A DNA stretch of 43,166 bases from the NCBI GenBank assembly GCA_013289175.1, contig JABDAN010000019.1:1-43166 (forward strand), written 5' to 3'. This stretch comes from Bacteroidota bacterium. GTDB taxonomy: Bacteria; Bacteroidota; Bacteroidia; Chitinophagales; Chitinophagaceae. How positions within the stretch are numbered: the first letter of the stretch is position 1; each line of letters opens with the position of its first letter. Both the position numbers and the translations under genes were made by a program. Below the pieces are notes generated by a model that worked only from the letters and a program-made list of their open reading frames with translations, did not search any database and had not been told where the DNA came from. Shown here piece by piece: positions 7,741-15,383 of the stretch.

Positions 7741-8514
7741 TCATTGACCCATTCTCCAGGTCAGCGCAGCAAATTCTGCCAGGGTCAGTTGCTCCGCGCG
7801 CCGGTCAAACAAGGAATCTTTCAGTACTTCGGGGGTGAACAAACCCTTTACGGCATTTCGCAAGGTTTTCCGGCGTTGATTAAAGGCTGTTTTTACCAGG
7901 AGAAAAAACTTTTTCTCAGACTCAATATTCGGCCCTTGGGTACGGGGTGTCAGGCGGATCACGGCGCTTTTCACTTTAGGGGGTGGATTGAACGCCTGTT
8001 CACTGACTTCAAAAAGCCATTCCACTTCAAAAAAAGCCTGCAAGAGTACACTGGTGACACCATAAATCTTATTGCCCGCTGGGGCGGCGATGCGCTGGGC
8101 TACTTCTTTTTGAAACATGCCGGTTACGTGCTCCACCTGCTCGCGCCACTCAAGTACTTTAAAAAGGATTTCGGTTGAGATATTGTACGGGAAATTTCCA
8201 ACAATGGTAAATCTTCCTTCAAAGGGTCTTTCCATCTGAAGAAAATCCATTTCCAGCAGATGGCCATTGAGTGCCGGGAAATTTTTTTTCAGGAATGCTA
8301 CTTTTTCCCGGTCGATCTCGACTGCTTTGAAATCGATGTCCTGCCAGGTTAGGAAGTATTTGGTTATCGCCCCCCCTCCTGGTCCGATCTCTAACAACTG
8401 TTTGACGGGAAATTGCCGGACGGAATCCACAATCTGGCGACAAACGGACTCGTCTTTGAGAAAATGCTGACCGAGGGATTTTTTCAGATTGTACGGCCTT
8501 TTGGGAGACATCAT
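7741..8514 (-). CDS. rsmA: 16S rRNA (adenine1518/1519-N6)-dimethyltransferase RsmA/KsgA
   Basis: This enzyme dimethylates two adjacent adenosines at the 3' end of 16S rRNA during small-subunit maturation, using S-adenosylmethionine. From the ATG at 8514 it has 257 residues. The start KKSLGQHFL is the family N-terminal motif. The SAM loop is LEIGPGGGAIT (residues 41-51), with acidic Glu67 and Asp90, and the catalytic NFPY at 107-110. The C-terminal domain contains the expected FNPPPKVKSAVIRL and FNQRRKTLRNA. An upstream ATG at 8532 would add six residues lacking family similarity. pdxA is transcribed divergently 62 bases away. Confidence 0.96.
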   Translation of the reverse strand: MMSPKRPYNLKKSLGQHFLKDESVCRQIVDSVRQFPVKQLLEIGPGGGAITKYFLTWQDIDFKAVEIDREKVAFLKKNFPALNGHLLEMDFLQMERPFEGRFTIVGNFPYNISTEILFKVLEWREQVEHVTGMFQKEVAQRIAAPAGNKIYGVTSVLLQAFFEVEWLFEVSEQAFNPPPKVKSAVIRLTPRTQGPNIESEKKFFLLVKTAFNQRRKTLRNAVKGLFTPEVLKDSLFDRRAEQLTLAEFAALTWRMGQ

Positions 8515-8576
8515 CCCGCAAAAATAAACCATCCTTCAGGCTATTAATCGTATTTTTATCCATCGAAAAATAATAC

Positions 8577-9665
8577 ATGAGCACTCCCCTGCAAAGACCT
8601 GTTATCGGCATTTCCATCGGCGACCTGAACGGTATTGGTCCCGAACTGGCCATCAAGACCTTTTCTGATAACCGGCTGCTGGAAATCTGCACCCCCATCC
8701 TTTTTGCGTCCAATAAACTGATCAATTTTTATCGCAAATCCATTCCGGAATCGACCTTTAACTATCAGCACATCAAGGATCTCTCCAGGCCCTTCCACAA
8801 ACAGGTCAATCTTTTCAATTGCTGGGAAGAGGAAGTCGCCATCAATCCCGGGCAGCTGACCGATACGGGAGGATTCTATGCGGTTAAATCCCTGGTAGCC
8901 TCGGTGGAAGCATTAAAAGCCAAAAAAATTGACGCCCTCGTTACCGCACCCATTCATAAGAAAAATATTCAATCCGCTGATTTTTCCTTCACCGGCCATA
9001 CCCCATATTTGAAACATGCTTTCGGTGTCAAAGACGTACTGATGCTGCTCAGCTCTGAAAATTTTCGGGTAGGACTGGTAACCGAACACCTTCCCATCAG
9101 TGAAGTATCTAAAAACATCACCCGGGAAACGATCCTTTCCAAATTGAATATCCTGAAAGATTCGCTGATTCGGGACTTCGGTATCGATAAACCACGGATC
9201 GCCGTACTCGGACTCAATCCCCATGCAGGCGACGAAGGGTTGATCGGAAGTGAGGAAGAGGAAATCATCAAACCAGCCATCAAGGATGCCAAACACCATA
9301 TGATGGTTTATGGTCCCTATAGTGCGGACGCTTTTTTTGCCCGCAATCAGCAACAAAAATTTGATGCTGTTCTGGCCATGTACCACGACCAGGGCCTGAT
9401 CCCTTTCAAAGCCCTGGCTTATGGGGAGGGCATCAACTTTACGGCGGGGCTTCCAGCTGTGCGCACTTCACCCGATCATGGTACAGCCTTTGACATCGCT
9501 GGTAAAAACAAAGCGGACACGGGTTCTTTCCTCGCTTCGGTATACGGATGCCTGGATATCGTACAGAAAAAAAGAGATTTCGCCGACAACCATAAAAATC
9601 CCCTGAAAAAGATGGGTTCCGTGGTACTGGCCGGAGCGCAGGATGAAACCATTGAGGAGGAATAA
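8577..9665 (+). CDS. pdxA: 4-hydroxythreonine-4-phosphate dehydrogenase PdxA
   Basis: PdxA oxidises 4-phosphohydroxy-L-threonine in the DXP-dependent route to pyridoxal phosphate, in the cytoplasm as a dimer. The 362 residues are slightly longer than E. coli PdxA (about 330), partly from a spacer around residues 55-95. The start is RPVIGISIGDLNGIGPE. Metal-binding histidines match the family: His171 (TEHLP), His216 (LNPHAGDEG) and His270 (MYHDQG). The TGHT motif is at 140 and SPDHGTAFDIAG near 298-309. The ATG at 8577 fits the conserved N-terminus. It is divergent from rsmA and followed by a 354-base intergenic stretch; no pdxJ is seen. Confidence 0.95.
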   Translation: MSTPLQRPVIGISIGDLNGIGPELAIKTFSDNRLLEICTPILFASNKLINFYRKSIPESTFNYQHIKDLSRPFHKQVNLFNCWEEEVAINPGQLTDTGGFYAVKSLVASVEALKAKKIDALVTAPIHKKNIQSADFSFTGHTPYLKHAFGVKDVLMLLSSENFRVGLVTEHLPISEVSKNITRETILSKLNILKDSLIRDFGIDKPRIAVLGLNPHAGDEGLIGSEEEEIIKPAIKDAKHHMMVYGPYSADAFFARNQQQKFDAVLAMYHDQGLIPFKALAYGEGINFTAGLPAVRTSPDHGTAFDIAGKNKADTGSFLASVYGCLDIVQKKRDFADNHKNPLKKMGSVVLAGAQDETIEEE

Positions 9666-10019
9666 ATTCACTGGGTGCCACGACCTGGTTTCCAGATCCG
9701 GCGTATGATTGATCCGGTTCTAATCCCTTGATTTTTTATCGATTAGCGATCCATTCGGAAAAAGCCTTTGGTTTAATACGTTTAATATGGAAAGTGGCGG
9801 TTTGGTTTTCACATTATTTTCCTTGGCCCCCTTGCATTATCCGAAACCGCAAACTATCTTTGAAATCTACCCCTACCTGATCGTTACCCATCTAAACATC
9901 CTGCGTACCATCCCAATAAGCTATGTAACGACGGCATTTCCGATCCCTTTCTTTTGAATGACCTGCTGTTTTCCCTTTAAGCTGAGCATCAAAATTGTTC
10001 ACTTTCTAAGATTTACACC
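9666..10019. other. 354-base intergenic region between pdxA and a secreted-protein gene
   Basis: No convincing coding frame or RNA gene is seen. It holds an imperfect tandem of a 9-mer, GTTTAATAC then GTTTAATAT (9771-9788), and a well-formed promoter candidate at 9832-9862. No terminator hairpin for pdxA is evident. Confidence 0.6.
9832..9862 (+). promoter_or_regulatory. Promoter for the 234-residue secreted protein
   Basis: TTG at 9832-9834, a 20-base spacer and TATCTTTG at 9855-9862 match the Bacteroidota consensus TTG-N19/20-TAnnTTTG exactly. The transcript would have a leader of about 150 bases before the ATG at 10020. Confidence 0.6.
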
Positions 10020-10724
10020 ATGAAAAGGATCATTCCATTTAGTCTTTACCTATTGCTGGTATGGCCAGCCGGTTTATTGGCAGGCAGCCATCATGCCACT
10101 ACCAAGGATAAATCAGATACCAGTTCCACGAGTTCCGTTGACAAAAGACTGGTTCTTCGCGGAAGCCTGTCGACATTCAATGCCGCTTATGGCAGAAATT
10201 ATTTCGAACTCAACTGGAATACGGTGGCCGGCAGTTTCGATCATTTTGACATTGAACGGAGCCTGGATGGCGAAAAATACGAACGCATCGGTTCGGTGGA
10301 TGGCAAAGAAAATGCTTCTACAGAAGGTCAGTTTGCATTCCGCGATCATTTTCACAACGCGGTTGCAGTAAAAAATGATTTCTATTACCGGATCAAAGAA
10401 GTGGAATCCAACGGAAATGTCATTTATTCAAAAATACTGATCGCCAGAATGTTTAATACCAAGAGCCTGGCTTCCCTCAGTGTTACTCCCGATCCGCTCG
10501 CCAACGATATTTTGGTCAACGTTCAGCTCAACGAAGATTCCTATGTGATGATGAAAGTAATGGATGAACAGGGCAATATGCTTTTAAAAGAAGGCAAGAA
10601 AGCCGGAAACGGGGCAAACGTTTATACCCTCGAAGGCACTCACCAATTGCATCCGGGTATGTACACCCTGGAAGTAACCGTAAACAGCCGGGAAAAAATG
10701 ATCATGAAATTGGCCAAGGGTTAA
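10020..10724 (+). CDS. Secreted protein with fibronectin-like region and T9SS-type C-terminal domain
   Basis: A 234-residue exported protein. A signal peptide occupies about residues 1-22. Residues 50-140 read as a beta-sandwich: FELNWNTVAGSFDHFDIERS, then GEKYERIGSV and NDFYYRIKEVESNGNVIYS, the form often found in Bacteroidota surface proteins before the sorting domain. The last 80 residues (SVTPDPLANDILVNV, then YVMMKVMDEQGNML, ending GMYTLEVTVNSREKMIMKLAKG without the final Gly-rich tail of some families) resemble the type A C-terminal domain recognised by the type IX secretion system. No catalytic domain fits in the remaining sequence, so it may be a small surface or matrix protein. It has its own promoter and terminator and so seems monocistronic. 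Confidence 0.75.
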   Translation: MKRIIPFSLYLLLVWPAGLLAGSHHATTKDKSDTSSTSSVDKRLVLRGSLSTFNAAYGRNYFELNWNTVAGSFDHFDIERSLDGEKYERIGSVDGKENASTEGQFAFRDHFHNAVAVKNDFYYRIKEVESNGNVIYSKILIARMFNTKSLASLSVTPDPLANDILVNVQLNEDSYVMMKVMDEQGNMLLKEGKKAGNGANVYTLEGTHQLHPGMYTLEVTVNSREKMIMKLAKG

Positions 10725-10772
10725 AAACCGCGTGGCCCACGGTTATATCCGGTTGCCGAAAACCGGAAATGT

Positions 10773-10812
10773 AAAGCCCTCCCGTTTTGCAACGCGGAGG
10801 GCTTTTTTTTTA
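10773..10812 (+). terminator. Rho-independent terminator after the secreted-protein gene
   Basis: AAAGCCCTCC (10773-10782) pairs with GGAGGGCTTT (10796-10805). CGTT and AACG inside the loop can extend the stem after an interior break. A run of T continues to 10810. Confidence 0.9.
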
Positions 10813-10838
10813 ATCAATTGCACGCTCAAACTTATGGC

Positions 10839-11138
10839 TCATCGTTGTTTGACAGTCAGATAAGACTGTAAGCTTTTTACGTATTCATCAAAGGCGCGAC
10901 CACCGGCCGGGGTAATCCGGCAAATCGTATGGGGATAGTTGTCCTTGAAATTTTTGGTTACTTCAATATATCCCGCTTCCCTTAATTTATTGATCTGCAC
11001 GCTGAGGTTACCCGCCGTTGCTTTTGTTTTTTCTTTGAGCACCGCAAAATCCGATTCTTTTTCCCGCATGAGCAGGGAAACAATGGCCAGACGCAACTGT
11101 GAATGAAGTACCGGATCCAGGTCCTTGAATGGATTCAT
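10839..11138 (-). CDS. Winged-helix transcriptional regulator
   Basis: From the ATG at 11138 the protein is 99 residues (an upstream in-frame TTG at 11168 would overlap the preceding gene). It is a single winged-helix domain: LHSQLRLAIVSLLMREKESDF, then the recognition helix ATAGNLSVQINKLREAGYIEV, and a wing ending in CRITPAGGRAFDEY. This is the small ArsR/MarR-like winged-helix family (PF13601-type) common in Bacteroidota. It has no ligand domain and no metal-binding Cys/His cluster. It is the last gene of the TonB receptor / TPR protein unit, 13 bases after the TPR gene stop, so it may regulate that unit. Confidence 0.85.
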   Translation of the reverse strand: MNPFKDLDPVLHSQLRLAIVSLLMREKESDFAVLKEKTKATAGNLSVQINKLREAGYIEVTKNFKDNYPHTICRITPAGGRAFDEYVKSLQSYLTVKQR

Positions 11139-11151
11139 ATGGACGGTTTGT

Positions 11152-11781
11152 TTATTGACATTTGGCAAGTTGTTCTTCTGTTCTTTCTTTCCCCCAGTTG
11201 GGCCACATGGGTTTTGGTTTTTCTACTTTATACAGGGCCAAGGCTTTTTCGAACAAAGGTTTGGCTTTGTCTTTTCCACCACCGAAGGCAGCTGGCGTTC
11301 CAAACATACTCTCTCCCTGGAGATAGTAGATGCGTGGATTGTCTGGATTGAGTTTGATGGCAATATTGAGGTATTCACTGGCCTTTACGCCATAGGTCAT
11401 ATATCTTGTTTGCGGATCCACCAGCATCTGCTGGGTAGCCGACATATTTCTCAGCACATAGATCTCTGAGTTTTTATCCAGCGCTTCGGCCTTATCGCAA
11501 AAGGTGTTGATGCGGGTGGAATTGGCATCCTTATCCAGTTTCTGATCAGCCCATCCCGCATTGGCCAGGGCCAAGCCCGCATAATAATAGGGAAGCCACT
11601 GGGTTTTTTCCGCATCGCCGATCCTTTCAAAATTATTGGCCAGCATTTGATAATCTGCAGTTGTTTTTGCGGCCGTGTCAAATGCATGCAGATTTTTCTC
11701 CATGGCCGCCAGATATTTTTCGCTTTGGGCGGAACTGCCAAGTGCTACCAGGAGCAAACAGGAAAAAAGAATGGATTTCAT
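11152..11781 (-). CDS. Secreted TPR-like protein
   Basis: From the ATG at 11781 the product is 209 residues with a signal peptide (MKSILFSCLLLVALGSSAQ). The mature part is helical with tetratricopeptide-like helix pairs: WLPYYYAGLALANAG, then ASEYLNIAIKLNPDNPRIYYLQGESMF split around residues 145-175, and AKPLFEKALALYKVEKP near the end. TPR units form protein-binding superhelices; no catalytic site is visible. Similar small periplasmic TPR proteins occur beside TonB receptors in Bacteroidota. It starts 22 bases after the TonB receptor stop and is followed by the winged-helix gene, so the three are probably one operon. Its partner and role are unknown. Confidence 0.82.
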   Translation of the reverse strand: MKSILFSCLLLVALGSSAQSEKYLAAMEKNLHAFDTAAKTTADYQMLANNFERIGDAEKTQWLPYYYAGLALANAGWADQKLDKDANSTRINTFCDKAEALDKNSEIYVLRNMSATQQMLVDPQTRYMTYGVKASEYLNIAIKLNPDNPRIYYLQGESMFGTPAAFGGGKDKAKPLFEKALALYKVEKPKPMWPNWGKERTEEQLAKCQ

Positions 11782-11803
11782 ATCAGGTTTTTTTTGTGAG
11801 TAA

Positions 11804-14083
11804 TTAAAGATTGTTGTTAATGGCATCCTGCGTCCTGTCTACTCCCCAGCTTAAGAAACAGCCGACGAAATAGAATCTGGCAGCCGGAGGCGTTATGGGT
11901 TGTTTTATGTTTCCATCATAAGAAAAATGATAGCCGTAAATCGCATTGTATCCCAGTACATTGCTCATGGAGGCAAACAACACGATGAAGGTTTTGGGTT
12001 TTACCTTACCCAGGCTCGGAATATATTCGCAGCTGAAACTCAGGTTCTGATAATCCTTTGTGTACCCTTGTTCTGCCGTATAAAAATTACCCGTATTGTT
12101 CACCATGAAATTATAATAGGGGCGGCCGGTTGCAAAGGTATAGGTCAGGTTGAAGCCGGCTTTCCAGTTGGTAATAAATCTTTTCATTACCAGAGAAGCC
12201 GTATTGCTGGCAGCAAAATCGGGAGTGAGTTTAATGGGATAATTCAGGAACTGGCGTTTGGTATTTAAATAGGTATAGCTGATCCAGTAATCGAAGTCCT
12301 TGAATGTTTTCTTATCCCGCCAGAACAATTCTATCCCGTCGGCAAATCCACTGCCATTGTTGTTGTATCCGAAATAATTGTAACTGATGGGCACCGTTTT
12401 GACCAGATTAAAATAGGATTTGTAGTAGGCTTCCACCCGAAACAATCGCTCCTTTGTTATTTTCTGATAGTTGAGAATATAGTGGGTCGCTTCGGTCATT
12501 TTCAAACCGGGTGAAAAAAATATCTGCTGGTTATCCGGCTTCTCATAAAAAATTCCATAGGCTGCCGATATCTGGGCGTCCTTGCCGGTTTTATAGGCCA
12601 CCGATATCCGCGGCGCGATATCAGACTGAGAAAGAAGGGTTGAATATTCATATCGTACCCCCAGCTTGGCAGCCAGGTCGTTGGTAATATAGATATCCGT
12701 CTCCGCAAATGCCGAGGTCAAGTGATCGGTGATCGTGCGTGGGGTGTCGTTGTAGATGAGCGGATTGTAACTATACCAGTATTCGGCGCCAAATCGAAAA
12801 GCACTCAGGCCGGAAATTCTTTTCTCAAATACGGCTTTGCCCTGGGCAAGATTTTGTTTATTGGAAAGGTTAAAACTTTTGGATTGCATCCAGAAAACAG
12901 AATCCGGAAAAATATGCGGCCGGTTGGCAGAATCTTGTGTGAGCTGTTGAATATTGTCCAGGTTGGTGCTGTAACTGGCGCTCAGTACCATTTTCCAGCC
13001 ATTGTGTAAATTCTCGCGCCAGCTGAGGTTGTTATACCAGTTGTGATTGGCCAGATTGAAAGCATTTTTCAGGTAAGCACTGTCGATATCGGCCGTTCTG
13101 AGACCCAGCTGATTGTAAGCGAACGTGGTGTAGTACTTGATGATACCGTTTTTTGTTTTGATCCGGAAATTTCCATCCGCATTGTGATAAGCTGGCAATT
13201 TAAAATAGTCCGGTTTCTGACTGACGAGCCCAAAATATAAAAGCACATTGACGTAACTGTAACTCAGGCCCCAGGAAAAATTTTTATTCTTCGCCAGTTG
13301 TTGGGTACCCATACCCACCACCAGCGGCGAAATGGTGGCATCAATTTCAGATCGATCCGGAAGGTCGATGGATTCCAGCAGCACCACCGAAGAAAGGGCC
13401 TGTCCATATTGGGCGGAATAACCACCGGTACTGAATACGGTTCCCTTAAAAAGAAAAGGAGAGAAACGTCCTCGGGTGGCAATATCCGGTACGCTGGTAT
13501 AATAGGGATTGTTGACCAGGCTTCCATCTATAAATTGTTTGGTTTCCTGCCCGGTTCCCCCACGCACAAAAAGGCCTTCCTGTTCGCCCACCTGTTGGGG
13601 ACCCGGAAGGGTTTTCAGGGCCGCCGTTATATCGGCATTGGAACCGGCCGTGGTGGCAATATCCAGGGAACTCATTACGGCTCCCCGTTTGGAATCGCCG
13701 GCGGCGAAAGAGCCGGCGGAGATGGTGACGGCCTTCAGTTCATTGGGTTCCTCCTTAAGCTGGAGGTTCATTTGGATAGCCTTGCCCGTTATAACCAGGG
13801 TTACTTCGATCGGCCGGTAACCCACCGAACTGACGGTGAGGGTTTGTAGTCCCGTATCGGAGCTGATAAAATTATAATTTCCGGAAGAATCGGAAGTCGC
13901 TCCGTCAAAACTGTTTTTAACCGTAATGCTGGCTCCGGGAACCGGGTGACCCCTCCCGTCTTTTATCTGACCGGAAATCTGGGTCTGGGCTACGGCCAGG
14001 GTCTCCAATCCAAATACCAGGAGCCAACCCAGGAACAGGTGTCTTTTCCCTTTGAAAATGAAGTGGAATTCTGACAAAGACAT
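11804..14083 (-). CDS. TonB-dependent outer-membrane receptor
   Basis: A 759-residue receptor. It has an N-terminal hydrophobic export segment (residues 13-32), a carboxypeptidase regulatory-like domain (QISGQIKDGRGHPVPGASITV, about residues 36-115), a plug (about 120-235, with LKTLPGPQQVGEQEGLFVRGG) and a C-terminal beta-barrel rich in alternating Tyr/Phe strands. It is shorter than SusC-type receptors (about 1000 residues), has no SusD partner and lacks the SusC signature, so the substrate is more likely a metal chelate, cofactor or peptide than a glycan. It should draw energy from TonB-ExbBD encoded elsewhere. A promoter lies only 21 bases before the ATG. TPR and winged-helix genes follow downstream. 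Confidence 0.92.
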   Translation of the reverse strand: MSLSEFHFIFKGKRHLFLGWLLVFGLETLAVAQTQISGQIKDGRGHPVPGASITVKNSFDGATSDSSGNYNFISSDTGLQTLTVSSVGYRPIEVTLVITGKAIQMNLQLKEEPNELKAVTISAGSFAAGDSKRGAVMSSLDIATTAGSNADITAALKTLPGPQQVGEQEGLFVRGGTGQETKQFIDGSLVNNPYYTSVPDIATRGRFSPFLFKGTVFSTGGYSAQYGQALSSVVLLESIDLPDRSEIDATISPLVVGMGTQQLAKNKNFSWGLSYSYVNVLLYFGLVSQKPDYFKLPAYHNADGNFRIKTKNGIIKYYTTFAYNQLGLRTADIDSAYLKNAFNLANHNWYNNLSWRENLHNGWKMVLSASYSTNLDNIQQLTQDSANRPHIFPDSVFWMQSKSFNLSNKQNLAQGKAVFEKRISGLSAFRFGAEYWYSYNPLIYNDTPRTITDHLTSAFAETDIYITNDLAAKLGVRYEYSTLLSQSDIAPRISVAYKTGKDAQISAAYGIFYEKPDNQQIFFSPGLKMTEATHYILNYQKITKERLFRVEAYYKSYFNLVKTVPISYNYFGYNNNGSGFADGIELFWRDKKTFKDFDYWISYTYLNTKRQFLNYPIKLTPDFAASNTASLVMKRFITNWKAGFNLTYTFATGRPYYNFMVNNTGNFYTAEQGYTKDYQNLSFSCEYIPSLGKVKPKTFIVLFASMSNVLGYNAIYGYHFSYDGNIKQPITPPAARFYFVGCFLSWGVDRTQDAINNNL

Positions 14084-14104
14084 GGGAGATCGATTTCAAT
14101 AAAA

Positions 14105-14135
14105 CAAATATAAATTAGTTTATAACATAAACCAA
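14105..14135 (-). promoter_or_regulatory. Promoter of the TonB receptor operon
   Basis: On the minus strand TTG (complement of 14133-14135), 20 bases, then TATATTTG (complement of 14105-14112), an exact consensus match. The predicted leader before the ATG at 14083 is about 15 bases. Confidence 0.75.
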
Positions 14136-14138
14136 ATA

Positions 14139-14173
14139 AAAAGAAAAAAGGCCAGACTTAGACAAGTCCGGCC
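14139..14173 (-). terminator. Terminator after the 282-residue secreted protein gene
   Basis: On the minus strand GGCCGGACTT (14173-14164) pairs with AAGTCTGGCC (14159-14150), one mismatch, loop of four. A T-rich run (complement of 14149-14139) follows. Confidence 0.85.
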
Positions 14174-14236
14174 GTTGTTGATCGTACCCTTTAAAACTAA
14201 AACTTCAAATATGTTGATGCCTTTAAGGCTTGGTTG

Positions 14237-15085
14237 TCAATGATTTTCATTGGCGGCGACCCAGTTGGCAGGGGATTGTTTCCCTACCGGTACATCAAAA
14301 GCCAGGGATTTAAATAAAAGTCCGTACATCCGGTCTGTTTGGATAGATCCACTCGTGCCGGTCTGCGCACCCAGCCGTACAATCATCGACGGGGTATTGG
14401 TATAAAAATTACTGACCTGGGCATCGGAAGCGGTCGTTGAAATACCCGGATAATGGGTAGTCGGACCATCGAAACGCTTGCCGCGCACCAGGGGGTCTGT
14501 TTCAGAACCCTGCACCGAAGACGCGAAAATGGCGGTCTGCGGCTCCAGCGAAAAAAAATGCATGTTGTAAAAGGACTGAAATTCGTGCAGCTGATTGCCG
14601 TCTCCGTCGATATCCAAGCCTGAAACAAAGAACTGGTTGACCGCCAGGGGTGATTTTCGGTCAAAATGCTTAACAAACATCACCTGAAATTCCATCCACC
14701 AGACCTGATTGGCCGGCGCTTGGCCATTGGCATATTTAATCCGGGGTTGCCAGGCATTGTCGTCTCCGGTTCCCCGGATGCTATCCTGTTCGGGACCCTG
14801 CAAATCCATGGCAGACAAGCTCACCTGCTCACTGCTGCGACCCAGGATGGTCACCAGGGCGTCTACATTCCAACCTACATTTTCAAAAATATAAACAGCT
14901 CCATCCAGGCCATCCCCCATGCATCCCTTCCCGGTTTTTAAGACGGGGTTTCTAAAAGAGAGCGTAGGTATCAGCGATTGTGCCTGAGTGGTAGCTGCTA
15001 TAAAAGATATAATAAGAACTGAAGTAATTCTGCGTGTAAAAAAACCCGTAAACCTTCCAAAAACTATCAGATGACCTTGCTTCAT
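14237..15085 (-). CDS. Secreted protein of unknown function
   Basis: A 282-residue product with a signal segment that ends near FIAATTQAQS (about residue 36). The mature protein is beta-rich. It contains AVYIFENVGWNVDALVTILG, then FQVMFVK, LDIDGDGNQLHEFQSF and, near the end, STTASDAQVSNFYTNTPSMIV. The sequence order 'vDALVTI ... DIDGdg ... E' resembles, from memory, a domain at the N-terminus of large Bacteroidota surface adhesins. Here it stands alone, without a T9SS or PEP-type sorting tail. DIDGDGNQLHE is an EF-loop-like acidic cluster that may bind calcium; this is inference. A separate promoter with paired repeats and a terminator indicate a monocistronic gene. No function can be assigned. 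Confidence 0.7.
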   Translation of the reverse strand: MKQGHLIVFGRFTGFFTRRITSVLIISFIAATTQAQSLIPTLSFRNPVLKTGKGCMGDGLDGAVYIFENVGWNVDALVTILGRSSEQVSLSAMDLQGPEQDSIRGTGDDNAWQPRIKYANGQAPANQVWWMEFQVMFVKHFDRKSPLAVNQFFVSGLDIDGDGNQLHEFQSFYNMHFFSLEPQTAIFASSVQGSETDPLVRGKRFDGPTTHYPGISTTASDAQVSNFYTNTPSMIVRLGAQTGTSGSIQTDRMYGLLFKSLAFDVPVGKQSPANWVAANENH

Positions 15086-15241
15086 AACCTGTTTTAATCC
15101 GGATTCTCCGGTAACCCATAGGATGGTAAGGGTACAATTCTTCTGAAGGATTGGAACCAGTATCTAAAAAAAAGAATAATTAAAGTCAGCAGGAAAATTG
15201 GAGGGGAGTTAATCAGGAGATTGGTACGGCGTGTAACAAGA

Positions 15242-15272
15242 CAAAGATTGCAAGCGTTTTTGAATAATGCAA
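15242..15272 (-). promoter_or_regulatory. Promoter candidate for the 282-residue secreted protein
   Basis: On the minus strand TTG (complement of 15270-15272), 20 bases, then AATCTTTG (complement of 15242-15249), one mismatch to TAnnTTTG. The leader to the ATG at 15085 would be about 150 bases. Two copies of an 11-mer overlap its two elements. Confidence 0.45.
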
Positions 15273-15278
15273 GCGTTT
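15249..15278 (-). repeat. Paired 11-bp direct repeats over a promoter
   Basis: TGCAAGCGTTT occurs at 15249-15259 and 15268-15278 on the plus strand (AAACGCTTGCA on the minus strand), 19 bp apart start to start. One copy covers the -33 TTG and the other abuts the -7 box, as expected for a repressor site. Confidence 0.7.
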
Positions 15279-15319
15279 GAGAAAATAATTGTCTGGCAGC
15301 TGGATTTCGAAAGGGGTCG

Positions 15320-15359
15320 GCAAGAAAAAAGGTCATCTCCCCTCGGGGAGATGACCTTT
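15320..15359 (-). terminator. Rho-independent terminator of the ATP synthase operon
   Basis: A perfect 15-bp stem: 15345-15359 with 15328-15342 around a two-base loop. On the minus strand it is followed by a T-run (complement of 15330-15324). It begins 24 bases after the atpA stop. Confidence 0.93.
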
Positions 15360-15383
15360 CAAAAAAGTCCCGGAAAATGAAAT

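Noticed and set aside
15094-15336. An 80-codon leftward open frame between the secreted protein and the ATP operon terminator
   Set aside because: It runs through the terminator stem and the promoter candidate, and shows no protein family pattern.
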